From assembly GCA_031376285.1 (NCBI GenBank), contig JANMDN010000080.1, positions 1 through 64,000 of the forward strand: a DNA stretch of 64,000 nt, read 5' to 3'. Positions 27,318-38,700 of this stretch are shown in pieces (within the stretch, counting starts at the first letter, position 1; each line of letters starts with the position of its first letter). The translations under genes and the position numbers were made by a program. The notes under the pieces are model-generated. The model worked only from the letters and a program-made list of their open reading frames with translations, ran no database searches and was not told the DNA's origin. The stretch is from JANMDN01 sp031376285. GTDB lineage: Bacteria; Actinomycetota; Thermoleophilia; Miltoncostaeales; Miltoncostaeaceae.

Positions 27318-28487
27318 GTGAGCCCCGTCCTCATCATCCTCCTCACGTCCGCCGCGCTTTTCGTCGGTGCGCTCGCCGGTCGTTCGTTCGTGGATCGCCC
27401 GGCCCGAACCGGGGCGCCGACTGAAGCCGATCGCGACGGCGCGAGCGCGTCGACACCCGGCGACGAGCGATTCGCGGCCGTTCCGGCGATTGCGCTCGTC
27501 GTCGATGCGGAAGGGCGCGTCGCTGCCGCAACGGCACAGGCGCTCGAACGCTTCCCGTTCCTGCATGAAGGAATGAGCCTGCTCGAAGCGTTCAGCCAGC
27601 ACCTGCTGACCGGGCCGGTCCGGAGCGCGATCGACGAGATGCGCCCGGATGTGTTTCAGGTGCGGCTCTTTGCCGATGGCGCCCGACGCTTCCGGGCAAG
27701 TGTGGTCCCGTACAAAACCGGCGCGGGTGGCCGGGAAGCGGTGCTGATGCTCGACGACCAGACGGAGGAGTCCTCCTACCAGGAACTTCGCTCGCAGTTC
27801 GTCGCCAACGTGTCACACGAGCTTCGAACGCCTCTCGCCGGCCTCTCGGCGACGCTCGAAGCGCTCGCCGACACGGACCTTGATCCCGAGACGCGGAGCC
27901 GGTTCGTGGCCCGCGCCCGGCGAGAGACGGCGCGCCTGTCCGCCTTGATCCGCGACACACTGTTCCTCAGCGAGCTGGAGGCGCAAGGGACCGACGTCGA
28001 GGACGAGCGTTGCGACCTCTGCGCGGTTGTGAGCGACGCCGTCGACGAGCTCGCCGAGCGCGCCGCCGAAGCTGGAGTCAGCGTTGACCCGCCCGAGGCG
28101 AACGAATGCTGGGTGGCAGTCGGTGGCGGCCTCGCGCACACGGTCGCCACGAACCTCATCGAGAACGCGATCCGCTACTCGGGTCACGGGAGTCGCGTCG
28201 CCGCCCGCGTGGAGCGGACTGACGCCTGGGTGACGTTTTCGGTTGTCGACGACGGCGTCGGGATCGAGCAACGCCACCTTCCGCACATCTTCGAGCGCTT
28301 CTACCGCGTCGATGCCTCGCGCTCGAAGGAGTTGGGCGGCACGGGGCTCGGCCTCTCGATCGTTAAACACATCGCCGAGCGCTCAGGCGGGCGGGTCGAG
28401 GCCGAGTCGAGGGTAGGCAGGGGGACGACGATTCGGATCATCCTCCCCGCAAGTCACGCTGCGCTGTCGTCCGACGCGCCTGAGTAG
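27318..28487 (+). CDS. PhoR-like sensor histidine kinase (orphan)
   Basis: A 389-residue sensor kinase from the GTG at 27318. One N-terminal membrane helix (residues 1-20) is followed by a PAS-like domain (about 50-150) and a HisKA domain with the H box FVANVSHELRTPLAGLSATL. The HATPase domain has N box NLIENAIRYSG, G boxes DDGVGIEQRHLPHIFERFYRVD and GGTGLGLSIVKHIAE. This layout is that of PhoR/SenX3. No response regulator gene is adjacent, so its partner must lie elsewhere. It is read toward a sugar-nucleotide cluster. Confidence 0.9.
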   Translation: MSPVLIILLTSAALFVGALAGRSFVDRPARTGAPTEADRDGASASTPGDERFAAVPAIALVVDAEGRVAAATAQALERFPFLHEGMSLLEAFSQHLLTGPVRSAIDEMRPDVFQVRLFADGARRFRASVVPYKTGAGGREAVLMLDDQTEESSYQELRSQFVANVSHELRTPLAGLSATLEALADTDLDPETRSRFVARARRETARLSALIRDTLFLSELEAQGTDVEDERCDLCAVVSDAVDELAERAAEAGVSVDPPEANECWVAVGGGLAHTVATNLIENAIRYSGHGSRVAARVERTDAWVTFSVVDDGVGIEQRHLPHIFERFYRVDASRSKELGGTGLGLSIVKHIAERSGGRVEAESRVGRGTTIRIILPASHAALSSDAPE

Positions 28488-28523
28488 ACTGCCGGCCGGC
28501 GCTCAGCGGCGTCGCTCCGATTG

Positions 28524-29618
28524 ATGAGTATTCCACTCATGGACATACAGGCGCAGTACGCCCCACTCCGCGGCGAGCTGGATGTCGCACTGCGCGATGT
28601 CCTCGACTCGGGCCGCTTCATCCTGGGGCCGAACGTCGCCGCGCTCGAGGCCACGCTCGGCGAACGGCTTGGGCGGCCCTGCGTGGGTGTGGCCAACGGC
28701 ACCGACGCGCTCGTGATCGCGCTTCAGGCGCTCGACGTCGGCCCCGGTGACGAGGTCATCACGACGCCGTACACGTTCTACGCAACCGCCGAGGCGATCG
28801 CCCGCATCGGCGCGATCCCCGTATTCGTCGATATCGAGCCGCTGCGCTACTGCATCGACCCTGAGGCGATTGAGGCGCGGATCACGCCACGCACCAAAGC
28901 CATCATCCCAGTCCACATCTTCGGCCACATCGCCAACATGCCACAGGTCATGGCCATCGCGACGAAACACGGCCTCGCGGTCATCGAGGACAGCGCCCAA
29001 GGTTTCGGCGCCGGCTCGGTCGACGGTGAGGTGGGGACGTTCGGCGACATCGCGACCTTCAGCTTCTTCCCGACAAAGAACTTTCCGGGAATCGGCGATG
29101 GGGGTCTTGTCGCCTGTCGCGATGAGACGCTCGCCAAGCGGGTTCGGCGCCTTCGCTTCCACGGCTCCGACGACAAGGTCGTCTTTCACGAAATTGGCTA
29201 CAACTCGCGACTCGACGACCTTCAGGCCGCCGCGATCCGTGTCTTCTACCCGCGGGTGGACACGTGGAACGAGCAGCGCCGTGCGGTCGCGGATTGGTAT
29301 CGCGAGGCCGGTTTGGGCGAGCTCATGGAGATCCCCCACGAGTCGGCCCCGGGCGCGCACATCTACCATCTCTACGTCGCGCGCCACCCGGACAGAGAGC
29401 GGATTCAGGCAGCGCTGAATGCCGAGAAGATCGGCGCGATGGTCTACTACGGCATCCCGATGCACCTCCAGCCGGTCTTTGCTGGCCTCGGCTACGGTGA
29501 GGGCGACCTGCCCGTGGCAGAACTCTGCGCGTCCACCGGGCTCGCGCTGCCCATGCACCCAAACCTGACGCGCGAGCAGGTCGATGCCGTGGTCGCCGCG
29601 GTCCGCGCAGCGCTCTAG
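28524..29618 (+). CDS. DegT/DnrJ/EryC1/StrS sugar aminotransferase
   Basis: A 364-residue PLP-dependent aminotransferase acting on keto-sugars of nucleotide sugars. The PLP lysine is in FFPTKNFPGIGDGG (Lys185). Other family marks are VANGTDALVIALQAL, VIEDSAQGFGA and the closing histidine/proline pattern ALPMHPNLT. The ATG at 28524 is chosen over the preceding TTG. With the downstream 4,6-dehydratase it could make an amino sugar such as a UDP-4-amino or 3-amino sugar. The DUF354 gene lies 17 bases downstream. Confidence 0.93.
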   Translation: MSIPLMDIQAQYAPLRGELDVALRDVLDSGRFILGPNVAALEATLGERLGRPCVGVANGTDALVIALQALDVGPGDEVITTPYTFYATAEAIARIGAIPVFVDIEPLRYCIDPEAIEARITPRTKAIIPVHIFGHIANMPQVMAIATKHGLAVIEDSAQGFGAGSVDGEVGTFGDIATFSFFPTKNFPGIGDGGLVACRDETLAKRVRRLRFHGSDDKVVFHEIGYNSRLDDLQAAAIRVFYPRVDTWNEQRRAVADWYREAGLGELMEIPHESAPGAHIYHLYVARHPDRERIQAALNAEKIGAMVYYGIPMHLQPVFAGLGYGEGDLPVAELCASTGLALPMHPNLTREQVDAVVAAVRAAL

Positions 29619-29635
29619 TCAGACCGGGAGGGCGT

Positions 29636-30664
29636 TTGCGGGTCTGGATCGATCTCACGAACTCACCGCATGTGGTGATCTTTCGGCCACTGATCGAGCG
29701 CATGCGCGCCCGCGGCCACGAGGTCACCCTCACCTCCCGTGACTTTGCGCAGACCCTCGGCCTCTTGGAGCGGTTCGAGATGCCGCACTTGGTCGTTGGG
29801 TCGCACGGTGGGGGAAGCCTGCGCGGCAAGGCGCGGGAGGCGGTCAGTCGGACGGCCGCGCTCACACGGTTTGCCCGGAGGGAGCGGTTCGATCTCGCCG
29901 TGGCACACGGAAGCACCGATCAACCGCCTGCGGCCCGGGCGGCCGGCACGCCGCAGGTCACGATGTTCGACTACGAGTACGCGAGCGCGATGCACCACGC
30001 AAACGGCCGGTTGGCCACTCGCGTACTCGTTCCATCCGCAATTCCTGAGAGCGCCCTTTCACGGTTTGGCATGCGCCCACCCAAGCTCGTCCGCTATCCA
30101 GGAATCAAGGAGGAGTACTACCTCGCAGACCACCGGCCAGCCCCGGGAGTCGCGCAGGAGCTGGGCCTCGACGCCGAGCGGGTCATTGCGGTGCTCCGTC
30201 CGCCGCCTGAGGTCACGCTCTATCACCGCGGACGCCCGACTGAGCGCTTCGCGGCGATGCTCGACCGGTTATCTCAGTCTCAACATGAGGTTCAGACTGT
30301 GGTACTTCCGCGCACCGCGGAACAGCGAAAAGCCCTGGAAGGAAGCACATTCATCGTCCCCAACCGTCCCGTTGACGGTCCCACGCTCGTCGCGCTCGCG
30401 GACCTGGTCGTCAGCGCGGGCGGAACGATGAACCGCGAGGCCGCGGCGCTCGGAGTACCCGCCTATAGCCCCTTCGCGGGACGGCTTGGCGCCGTTGATC
30501 GGGCCCTCATCAGCGATGGTCGACTCACCCGACTTGATCGGCCCGAAGATGTTCCCCTCGTCAGGCGCGAGCGGGGCGAGCTGCCCCCAACACGGGATCC
30601 GGAGTTCCTCGTCGATCTGATCCTTGCCGCGGCCGGTGAGTCGGCCCCTAGACTCAGGCCCTGA
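29636..30664 (+). CDS. DUF354 family glycosyltransferase-like protein
   Basis: A 342-residue protein with the DUF354 N-terminus (VWIDLTNSPHVVIFRPLIERM) and a GT-B-like second half (RPPPEVTLYHRG and DLVVSAGGTMNREAAALGVPAYS). The family is structurally like UDP-GlcNAc 2-epimerases and GT-B glycosyltransferases and is common in archaeal and bacterial glycan loci; activity is not established. It starts at TTG and its stop overlaps the next ATG by one base. Confidence 0.85.
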   Translation: MRVWIDLTNSPHVVIFRPLIERMRARGHEVTLTSRDFAQTLGLLERFEMPHLVVGSHGGGSLRGKAREAVSRTAALTRFARRERFDLAVAHGSTDQPPAARAAGTPQVTMFDYEYASAMHHANGRLATRVLVPSAIPESALSRFGMRPPKLVRYPGIKEEYYLADHRPAPGVAQELGLDAERVIAVLRPPPEVTLYHRGRPTERFAAMLDRLSQSQHEVQTVVLPRTAEQRKALEGSTFIVPNRPVDGPTLVALADLVVSAGGTMNREAAALGVPAYSPFAGRLGAVDRALISDGRLTRLDRPEDVPLVRRERGELPPTRDPEFLVDLILAAAGESAPRLRP

Positions 30665-32535
30665 TGCAGGTGAAGCTCCCGAGCACGCTCCGCACGGCTG
30701 TCCATCGGGCAGGCCAGCTGGCCGTCGACGCGGCACTTGTGGCGCTCGCCTACTGGCTTGCGTTCATCTTCCGGTTTGACGGGAACATTCCGAAGGCGTT
30801 TGAGCGGCTGCTCATCGCGAGCCTCGTGCCTGTCGTCATCGTCAAGCTCGCCGTGTTTGCGTTCGCTCGCCTCTACCAGCGGTGGTGGCGCTTTACGAGC
30901 ATCCGTGATCTCCAGGTGATTCTCACCGCCGTGCTCGTCGCGACCCTCGTGGTGACCGTCCTGCTGACGCAGTTCAAGTTCGGGACGGCCAGGCGCGCAC
31001 CGATTGGTGTTCTCGGCTTCGACGCAATCGCGACACTGTTTCTCGTCGGCGGGGCGAGGATCGCGACGCGCAGCATCTTCGAGCGCCCGGGCTTGGTGCC
31101 GCGCGGGCGGGAAGTGCTCATCTGCGGGGCGGGCAGCGCCGCCAACCTGCTGCTGCGAGAGATGACCACCAACCGCTCCCTCGGTTACTCGCCGGTGGGC
31201 CTGATCGATGACGATGAGCGTAAGCGTCGAGTACGCGTCCAGGGCATCAGAGTTGTCGGGGCGCGCGCCGACCTGCGCCGGATTCTGAACGAGACCCAGG
31301 TCGATGAGGTGATCATCGCGATGCCGTCGGCGCCCGGGCGTGTGCGGCAGGAGATCGTCGATATCTGCCGCAAGGCCGGTGTTCCCGTCAAGACCCTGCC
31401 GAGCCTCGCGGAGATGATCTCGGAGCAGGTTGCGGTTCGCCAGCTGCGTGAGGTCCGCGTCGAGGACGTGCTTGGCCGCGAGCCGGTGCGAGTCGACATG
31501 GCCAAGGTCGCGCGGTACCTCAACGGAAAGTCGGTGCTCGTGACCGGGGCCGGCGGTTCGATCGGGCGCGAGCTTTGTCGGCAGCTCGTGGCCGTCGGGC
31601 CACGCCGCCTCGTGATGGTCGACCACGCCGAGAACAACCTCTTCGAGATCGACCTCGAACTCCGAGATCGCGGCCAGTCAAACCTTGTGCCGGTCATCGC
31701 TGACTGCCGCGACGAGGTCGTGATGCGCCGCGTCTTCACCGAGCACCGGCCCGAGATCGTCTTCCACGCGGCGGCCTACAAGCATGTGCCGATGATGGAG
31801 CTGAACCCGATGCAGGCGGTCGCGAACAACGCCCTTGCGACGGCGCTCCTCGCGCGGCTGGCCGAACAGTTCCGCGTCGACCGTTTCTGCCTGATCTCGA
31901 CCGACAAGGCCGTCGAGCCGAAAACGATCATGGGCGCGTCCAAGGCGATCGCCGAGCGAGTCATCGAATCGCGCTCAGGCCACTCCCGAACACGCTTCGC
32001 CGCAGTCAGGTTCGGCAATGTGCTCGGAAGCTCGGGCTCCGTGCTCCCAATCTTCCAGCGCCAGATCGCCGCCGGTGGGCCGGTCACCGTCACCCACGCG
32101 GAGATGACGCGCTACTTCATGACGATCCCAGAAGCGGTGCAGCTCGTCATCGAGGCGACCGGAATCGCCGAAGGGGGCGACATCTTCGTCCTCGATATGG
32201 GCGAGGCTGTTCGGATCATCGACCTTGCCCAGAACATGATTCGCCTCTCCGGTCGCGAGCCTGGGCGCGATATCCGAATCGAGGTGGTCGGGATCCGACC
32301 CGGCGAGAAGCTCCACGAGGAGCTCTTCAATGTCGATGAGCAGCTAACGCCGACCCGCTTCGGGAAGGTCATGCGCGCGACGCGGCCGCACCTGCCGGCC
32401 GATGCCTTTGCGCGGGGACTCGAGGAACTCGGCAAGGCGGTCGAGGCCGGCGACGCGGATCGCGTCGATCATGCGCTCTGGGCCACGCTTCGAACCGGCG
32501 ACATGCCCGTGGACACGGCCGCACACACGCCGTAG
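30664..32535 (+). CDS. Membrane nucleoside-diphosphate-sugar 4,6-dehydratase (PglF/FlaA1/CapD type)
   Basis: A 623-residue protein. Four membrane helices (about 12-115) are followed by a CoA-binding-like Rossmann domain (130-260) and a catalytic extended-SDR domain (290-600). The catalytic domain has TGAGGSIGRELCRQL and the STDKAVEPKTIMGASK active-site stretch typical of UDP-GlcNAc 4,6-dehydratases that lack the usual YxxxK tyrosine. It makes 4-keto-6-deoxy sugars for protein or surface glycans; with the DegT aminotransferase two genes upstream it could give a bacillosamine-type amino sugar. Confidence 0.92.
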   Translation: MQVKLPSTLRTAVHRAGQLAVDAALVALAYWLAFIFRFDGNIPKAFERLLIASLVPVVIVKLAVFAFARLYQRWWRFTSIRDLQVILTAVLVATLVVTVLLTQFKFGTARRAPIGVLGFDAIATLFLVGGARIATRSIFERPGLVPRGREVLICGAGSAANLLLREMTTNRSLGYSPVGLIDDDERKRRVRVQGIRVVGARADLRRILNETQVDEVIIAMPSAPGRVRQEIVDICRKAGVPVKTLPSLAEMISEQVAVRQLREVRVEDVLGREPVRVDMAKVARYLNGKSVLVTGAGGSIGRELCRQLVAVGPRRLVMVDHAENNLFEIDLELRDRGQSNLVPVIADCRDEVVMRRVFTEHRPEIVFHAAAYKHVPMMELNPMQAVANNALATALLARLAEQFRVDRFCLISTDKAVEPKTIMGASKAIAERVIESRSGHSRTRFAAVRFGNVLGSSGSVLPIFQRQIAAGGPVTVTHAEMTRYFMTIPEAVQLVIEATGIAEGGDIFVLDMGEAVRIIDLAQNMIRLSGREPGRDIRIEVVGIRPGEKLHEELFNVDEQLTPTRFGKVMRATRPHLPADAFARGLEELGKAVEAGDADRVDHALWATLRTGDMPVDTAAHTP

Positions 32536-32773
32536 CGGGGCCTCTTCCGGGGCGGCGCTTGCCGCTTGACGGGGCGCGGGATGTCGACGCGCACGGGGAG
32601 CGCCGAGGAACGGGCCTTCGAGCCGCCGAACGTGGCTCGCCCAAGGGACCGCGACACACCGGGTGTGCTCAAGCATCCCTGCATATCCGCCGATAACCAA
32701 CCGGGAACGTAGAACTTCGTTCGGAGCCCCGACCCGAATGTGTCCACTCGAGAGAACCCCCAGGAGTACGCAG

Positions 32774-35700
32774 ATGCAGTCAAACCGCCGTCCAATGGCG
32801 CGTCTTGCGGTGGTTCTCGCCGCGCCGCTCGCGATGCTGACGGGCGCCGGTGCGGCGTCGGCGATGAGCAGCGCCCCCGTAAGCTCGACATGGTCGGTGA
32901 ACGGGTCGGTTCTCTCCTCTGCCGCTGGGCCCGGAGAGTCGGTCTACGTCGGCGGCACGTTTGACATGGTCGGAGCTCCGAGCGGCGGCGCGGTTCCAAC
33001 TGTTGCCGCCACAGGAGCGCTCGCGCCAGCCTTTGCGCAGGTCGCGGGGCGCGTCAACGCGGTGGTCGCGGACGGATCCGGTGGGTGGTACCTGGGCGGG
33101 CTTTTCTCCGCAATCGGCGGACAACCGGTGCGAAACCTCGCCCACGTCCGATCGGACCTGACCCTCGACGCGGCATGGGCACCGAACCCAAACAACGCGG
33201 TCAACGCGCTCGCCGTTTCCGGTGCCACGGTGTACGTCGGGGGCTCCTTCGGCCAAATCGGGGGTCAGACGCGAGGCAACCTCGCCGCCGTCGGCGCGTC
33301 CGGAACGGCCACGCCTTGGAATCCCAATGCCAACGGGACGGTCTTCGCGCTCGCGAGCGCGGGCGGCACGGTCTACGTCGGGGGAACCTTCACCGCGATT
33401 GGTGGCCAGGCCCGCAATCGCATCGCCGGGCTTGACTCGACTGTGAACACGAACAACGCCACGGGGTGGAACCCGAACGCCAACGCCGCCGTCAACGCCC
33501 TGGCCGTCGTCGGCACGACCGTCTACGCGGGCGGAAGCTTCACCACCGTCGGAGGACAGGCTCGAAACCGGATCGCCGCGATCGATAGCACGGTCAACAC
33601 GAACAACGCCACCCTCTGGAACCCGAACGCCAACAACACCGTCTTCGCGCTCGCGGTCTCGGCGACGACGGTGTATGCCGGTGGGTCGTTCACCACAATC
33701 GGCGGGCAGACACGCAACCGGATCGCCGCGCTGAACGCGGCGGTGAACACGAACAACGCCACGCTGTGGAACCCTGCGTCAAACGGCACCGTCACGGCCG
33801 TTGCCCTCTCGGGCGGCACGGTCTATGCCGGGGGTACCTTTACGACCATCGGTGGGCAAGGGCGTTTGAACGCGGCCTCGCTCGACAGCGCGGTCAACAC
33901 GAACAACGCGACCGCATGGAATCCTCGCGTGGGCCGCAGCGTCAACGCCATCGCGGCAAACGCGGGGACGGTCTATGTCGGCGGCACCTTCAGCGTCGTG
34001 AACGGTCAGCTGCGTAACAACATCGCCCACATCGACTTGGCGACCGGACAAGCCACGGCGTGGGATCCGAACGCCAGCGGAGCGGTGAACACCCTCGCCC
34101 GGTCTGGCGGAACCGTCTACGCGGGTGGAGCGTTCACCACGATCGGCGGGCAGGCGCGCAACCGGATCGCCGCCCTCGACATCGCGACCAATATCAACAA
34201 CGCGACGCCCTGGAATCCCAACGCCAACGGAACCGTGTCGACGATCCTCGCCCCGGGCACGATCGTCTACGTCGGTGGAGCCTTCACCACGGTCGGCGGC
34301 CAGACGCGCAATCGCATCGCGGCCCTGGACCCCTCGGTCAACACGAACAACGCGACAACCTGGAACCCGAATGCCAACGGCACGGTGAGCGCGCTGGCCA
34401 TCGACGCCGGTGGATCGACCATTTACGCGGGCGGAAGTTTCACCTCCGTCGGAGGCCAGACCCGCAACCGGATCGCAGCCCTCGTCGCGACGCTTGCCAC
34501 CAACAACGCCACGCCGTGGGACCCAAGCGCAAACGGCGCGGTCAACGCGGTGGCACTCGATGGCTCGACGGTCTACGTCGGTGGGGCGTTCACGTCGGTC
34601 GGTGGCCAGACCCGCTCCAACATCGCCGCGCTCGACGCCAACGCCGACGCGAACAACGCGACCGATTGGGACCCCGCCGCTAACGGGAACGTCAACGCGC
34701 TCGCGGTGATCGGCAGCACCGTCCATGCCGGTGGTGCCTTCACGTCCATCGGCGGCGCGACCCGAAACCGCGTTGCCGCCCTCGACGCGACCGTCGACAT
34801 CGGGAACGCCACCCCGTGGAACCCGAACCTCAACGGGACCGTCTGGTCACTCCTTGCAAAGGCGAACAACCTTGTGGTCGGGGGGGCTTTTACCGCCCGC
34901 GGGTCCGAGGCGCGGGGCGCGCTCGCCTACTTCGTCGAAGCCCCGGTGAACACGACCCTGCCAGCTGTCTCGGGCACCTTCCTTGTGGGTCAGACGCTCT
35001 CGTGTTCAAACGGCGCTTGGATTGGATCACCGAGCGGCTACACCTTCCAGTGGCGCCGTGACGGAACGCCGATTGCGGGAGCGACCGCCTCGACCTACGT
35101 CGTGGTCGCCGCCGACGCCGATCGCGACCTCGTGTGCCGTGTCACGGCGACGAACGTCGGCGGGTCCACGAGCGCCGACTCGGCCGCCGTCCACATTCAG
35201 GGCGCGCCGGTGAACACCGCTATTCCGACCATCTCTGGGACGTTTGCGCTCGGCCAGGTGCTGACCTGCTCGAATGGAACCTGGACCAACGCGCCGGTCT
35301 TCACGCGCGAGTGGCTTCGCGGCGGATCACCAATCGCAGGTGAGACCGCGTCGACCTACACCGTGGTCGCAGACGATGTCGACCAGGCGCTTCGCTGTCG
35401 GGTCACCGCGATGAACCCGGCAGGCTCGGCAACCGCCGACTCGGCCGACGTCACGCCGTACGGGGTTCCTGCCAACACGGCGCTCCCGACCGTTACGGGC
35501 ACCATCGGGCTCGGCGAGGTGCTGACCTGCCAGCCCGGGACGTGGACCGGCCCGGTCTCGAGCCGTAGCTACGCCTGGCTTCGCGACGGCGCCCCGATCG
35601 TTGGCGAGACGACGACGACGTACACGATCACCGCACAAGACCCGGGCTCTGAGCTCCGTTGTCGTGAAACGGCGACGAACATCGCCGGCTCGGCCGCGGC

Positions 35701-38700
35701 CTCGTCAGATCCCTTGAGCGTTCCGTCGCCTCCGGTGAACGCGACGCTCCCCACGATCTCCGGGACGCCCGCGGTCGGCGCAACCCTCACCTGCCAACCG
35801 GGCACATGGACGAACCCCGTTGCGTCCTACGACTATGCATGGCTCCTTGACGGCACGCCGATCGCCGGCGAGACCACGACGACCTACACCGTCCTCGCGG
35901 GTGACGCGGATCTCGCGATTGCGTGCCGCGAGACGGCGACGAGCCCGACAGGTTCGGCGAGTGCCTCGTCAGCGCCGGTCAACGCGTACGCGGCGCCGGT
36001 GCTGATCGTCGCCCCGCAGGTCTCGGGAGCCCCGGCGGTCGGCCAGACGCTGACCTGCGACCCCGGCACCTGGCAGTACCCGGTGGCCAGTCGTGCCTAC
36101 GAATGGCTGAACAACGGCACGCCGATCGCGGGCGCCACGAGCACGACCTACACCGTCCTCGGGAGCGACGCTGGCGACAGTCTGCGCTGTCGTGAGCAAG
36201 CGACCAATGCCGCCGGAACGAGCACGGCAACCTCCGCCCCGGTGGGCGCGTACGACGCCCCGGCGAACCTCACGGCCCCCGTGCTGAGCGGTGAGCCCGG
36301 AGTCGGCCTCGTACTGACATGCGTGCCGGGTACCTGGCAGTACCCGGTCGGCTCGCTCTCCTACGCCTGGCTTCGTGACGGGGCGCCGATCGGCGGCGAA
36401 ACGAGTACGACGTACGCGGTTGTCCCTGCCGACGCGTCCCATGACATCGCATGCCGCGAGACTGCGACCAACCCGGCCGGCTCAGGCAGCGCAACGTCGT
36501 CGGCGGTCACGGCCTACGGTCCCGCGGTCAATCAGACGCTCCCGCTGGTCAGCGGCGACCCGGCGGTCGGTCAGGTCATCACGTGCGACCCCGGCACGTG
36601 GACCGGACGTGTCGATTCGCGTGGCTACAGCTGGCTCCGCGATGGCGCCGCCATTGCGGGCGCGACATCGGCGACCTACACCGTCACGCCCGCCGACGCG
36701 GGGCGCGACCTCAACTGTCGCGAGTTTGCCGGAAACCCCTCCGGTAACGCGTTCGCCGACTCGGCCTCGGTTGTCGCCTACGACGTGCCCGTCAACCTCA
36801 CGCTTCCCTCGGTGAGCGGAGAGCCCGCCGTCGGTCAGGTACTGACTTGCGTTCCCGGAATATGGGCCGGCAACGTCACGAGCCGCTCGTACGCCTGGCT
36901 TCGCGACGGATCGCCGATCTCCGGCGAGACGTCGGCCACCCACACGCTCGTCGCCGGCGACGCCGGGCGCGTGATCACGTGTCGCGAAACCGCGACGAAC
37001 ACCGCTGGGTCAGCCTCAGCAGACGCGACCGGGGTGAATGCCTACGGTGTCGCCGTGAACCTCACCGCCCCGTCGGTGACCGGCGAACCCGGTGTCGGCC
37101 TCGACCTCACCTGCGACCCCGGCACCTGGTCTGGCCGCGTCGACTCCCGCACCTACGCATGGCTGCGCGACGGATCACCGCTCGCGTCACAAACGGCGCT
37201 CACCTACACCGTCGTCGGGGCCGACGATGGCCACGCGATCGCCTGTCGCGAGACGACGACCAACCCCGCCGGCGACGCAACCCAGGACTCCAGCGCCGTC
37301 AATGCCTACGGCCCGGCCACCGTCGGGACCCTTCCACAGGTCACCGGCAGCCCGGCCGTCGGGGCGACGCTGACGTGCGTCGCCGGAACGTGGAACGGGC
37401 GGGTCGACACCACCGTCGTCGCGTGGCTGCGCGACGGATCAGAGGTCGCCGGCGAGACCGCCTCGACCTACAGCGTGGTTGGCGGCGACGCTGGCCACGA
37501 CCTGCGCTGTCGGATCTCAGCCACGAACCCGTCCGGGACGACCCAGGCCACCTCGGCGACGGTCTCGGCATACGACGCTCCCGAGTCGCTCGCGCTTCCC
37601 GCGATCTCCGGGACGCCCTTCGCTGGCCAGGTGCTGACGTGCGATCCGGGGACCTGGCGCTACCCGGTTGTCACGAGCGCCTACCTCTGGACAAAGGACG
37701 GCTCCCCGATCGCTGGCGCGACGAGCGCGACCTACACCGTGCTCGCAGGCGACCTCGACGGCGTTCTGCGGTGCCGCGAAACGGTCACGAACGCCGCCGG
37801 CTCGACAGCCGCGACATCGTCACCCGTGACCGTCTTCACCTCACCGCAGCTCGTCACGCCCCCTGGCATTTCCGGCACCCCCGGCGTCGGCCAGACGCTT
37901 AGCTGTCTTCCGGGCGTTTGGCAGTACCCGGTGCCCGTGAGGAGCTACCAGTGGCTTCGCGACGGGAACCCGATCGGCGGCGCGACGAGCGGCGTCTACG
38001 TCGTCGCTGTCGCGGACGCCGGGCACATTGTGAGCTGCGAAGAGACCGCGACGAACCCAGCCGGAAGCGCGAGCAGCACATCCGGTCAGCTCAGTGCGTT
38101 CGACGCGCCGGTGCTCGCAACAGGCCCCGTCCTGAGCGGCGATCCCGCCGTCGGAGCTTCGCTCTCGTGCACCACCGCGACGTGGGCGGGGACCTACCCG
38201 ATCGACACGATCACCCGCTCATGGCTTCGCGACGGAACCCCGATCGCGGGTGAGACCGGGCTGACCCACACCGTGGTCGCCGCCGACGCGGGGCACCTGA
38301 TCGCCTGTCGCGACACCGCAACGAACGGCGCCGGCCCGACGAACGCCACGTCCGGGACCCTCTCGGCCTACGACGCGCCCCTGAGCATCGTCGCGCCGTT
38401 CCTCGTCGGCGAGCCGGTCGCGGGACAGCTTGTGACCTGCAACACGGGAACGTTCCAGTACCCGACCCCAACGCGCTTCATCGAATGGCTGCGCGACGGG
38501 AGCCTTGTCTCCGGCGCAACCGGCCCAACGTTCGTGATCTCGACGCTCGACGCAGGGCACGGCATCCGCTGCCGCGTCACCGCGATCAACAACGCCGGCA
38601 CCACGCAGGTCCGCTCGGCCCAAGTCACCGCCTACGACAAGCCCGTCAACCAGGTCGCCCCGTCAGTGACGGGAACCCCGGCTGTCGGACAGATTCTGAC

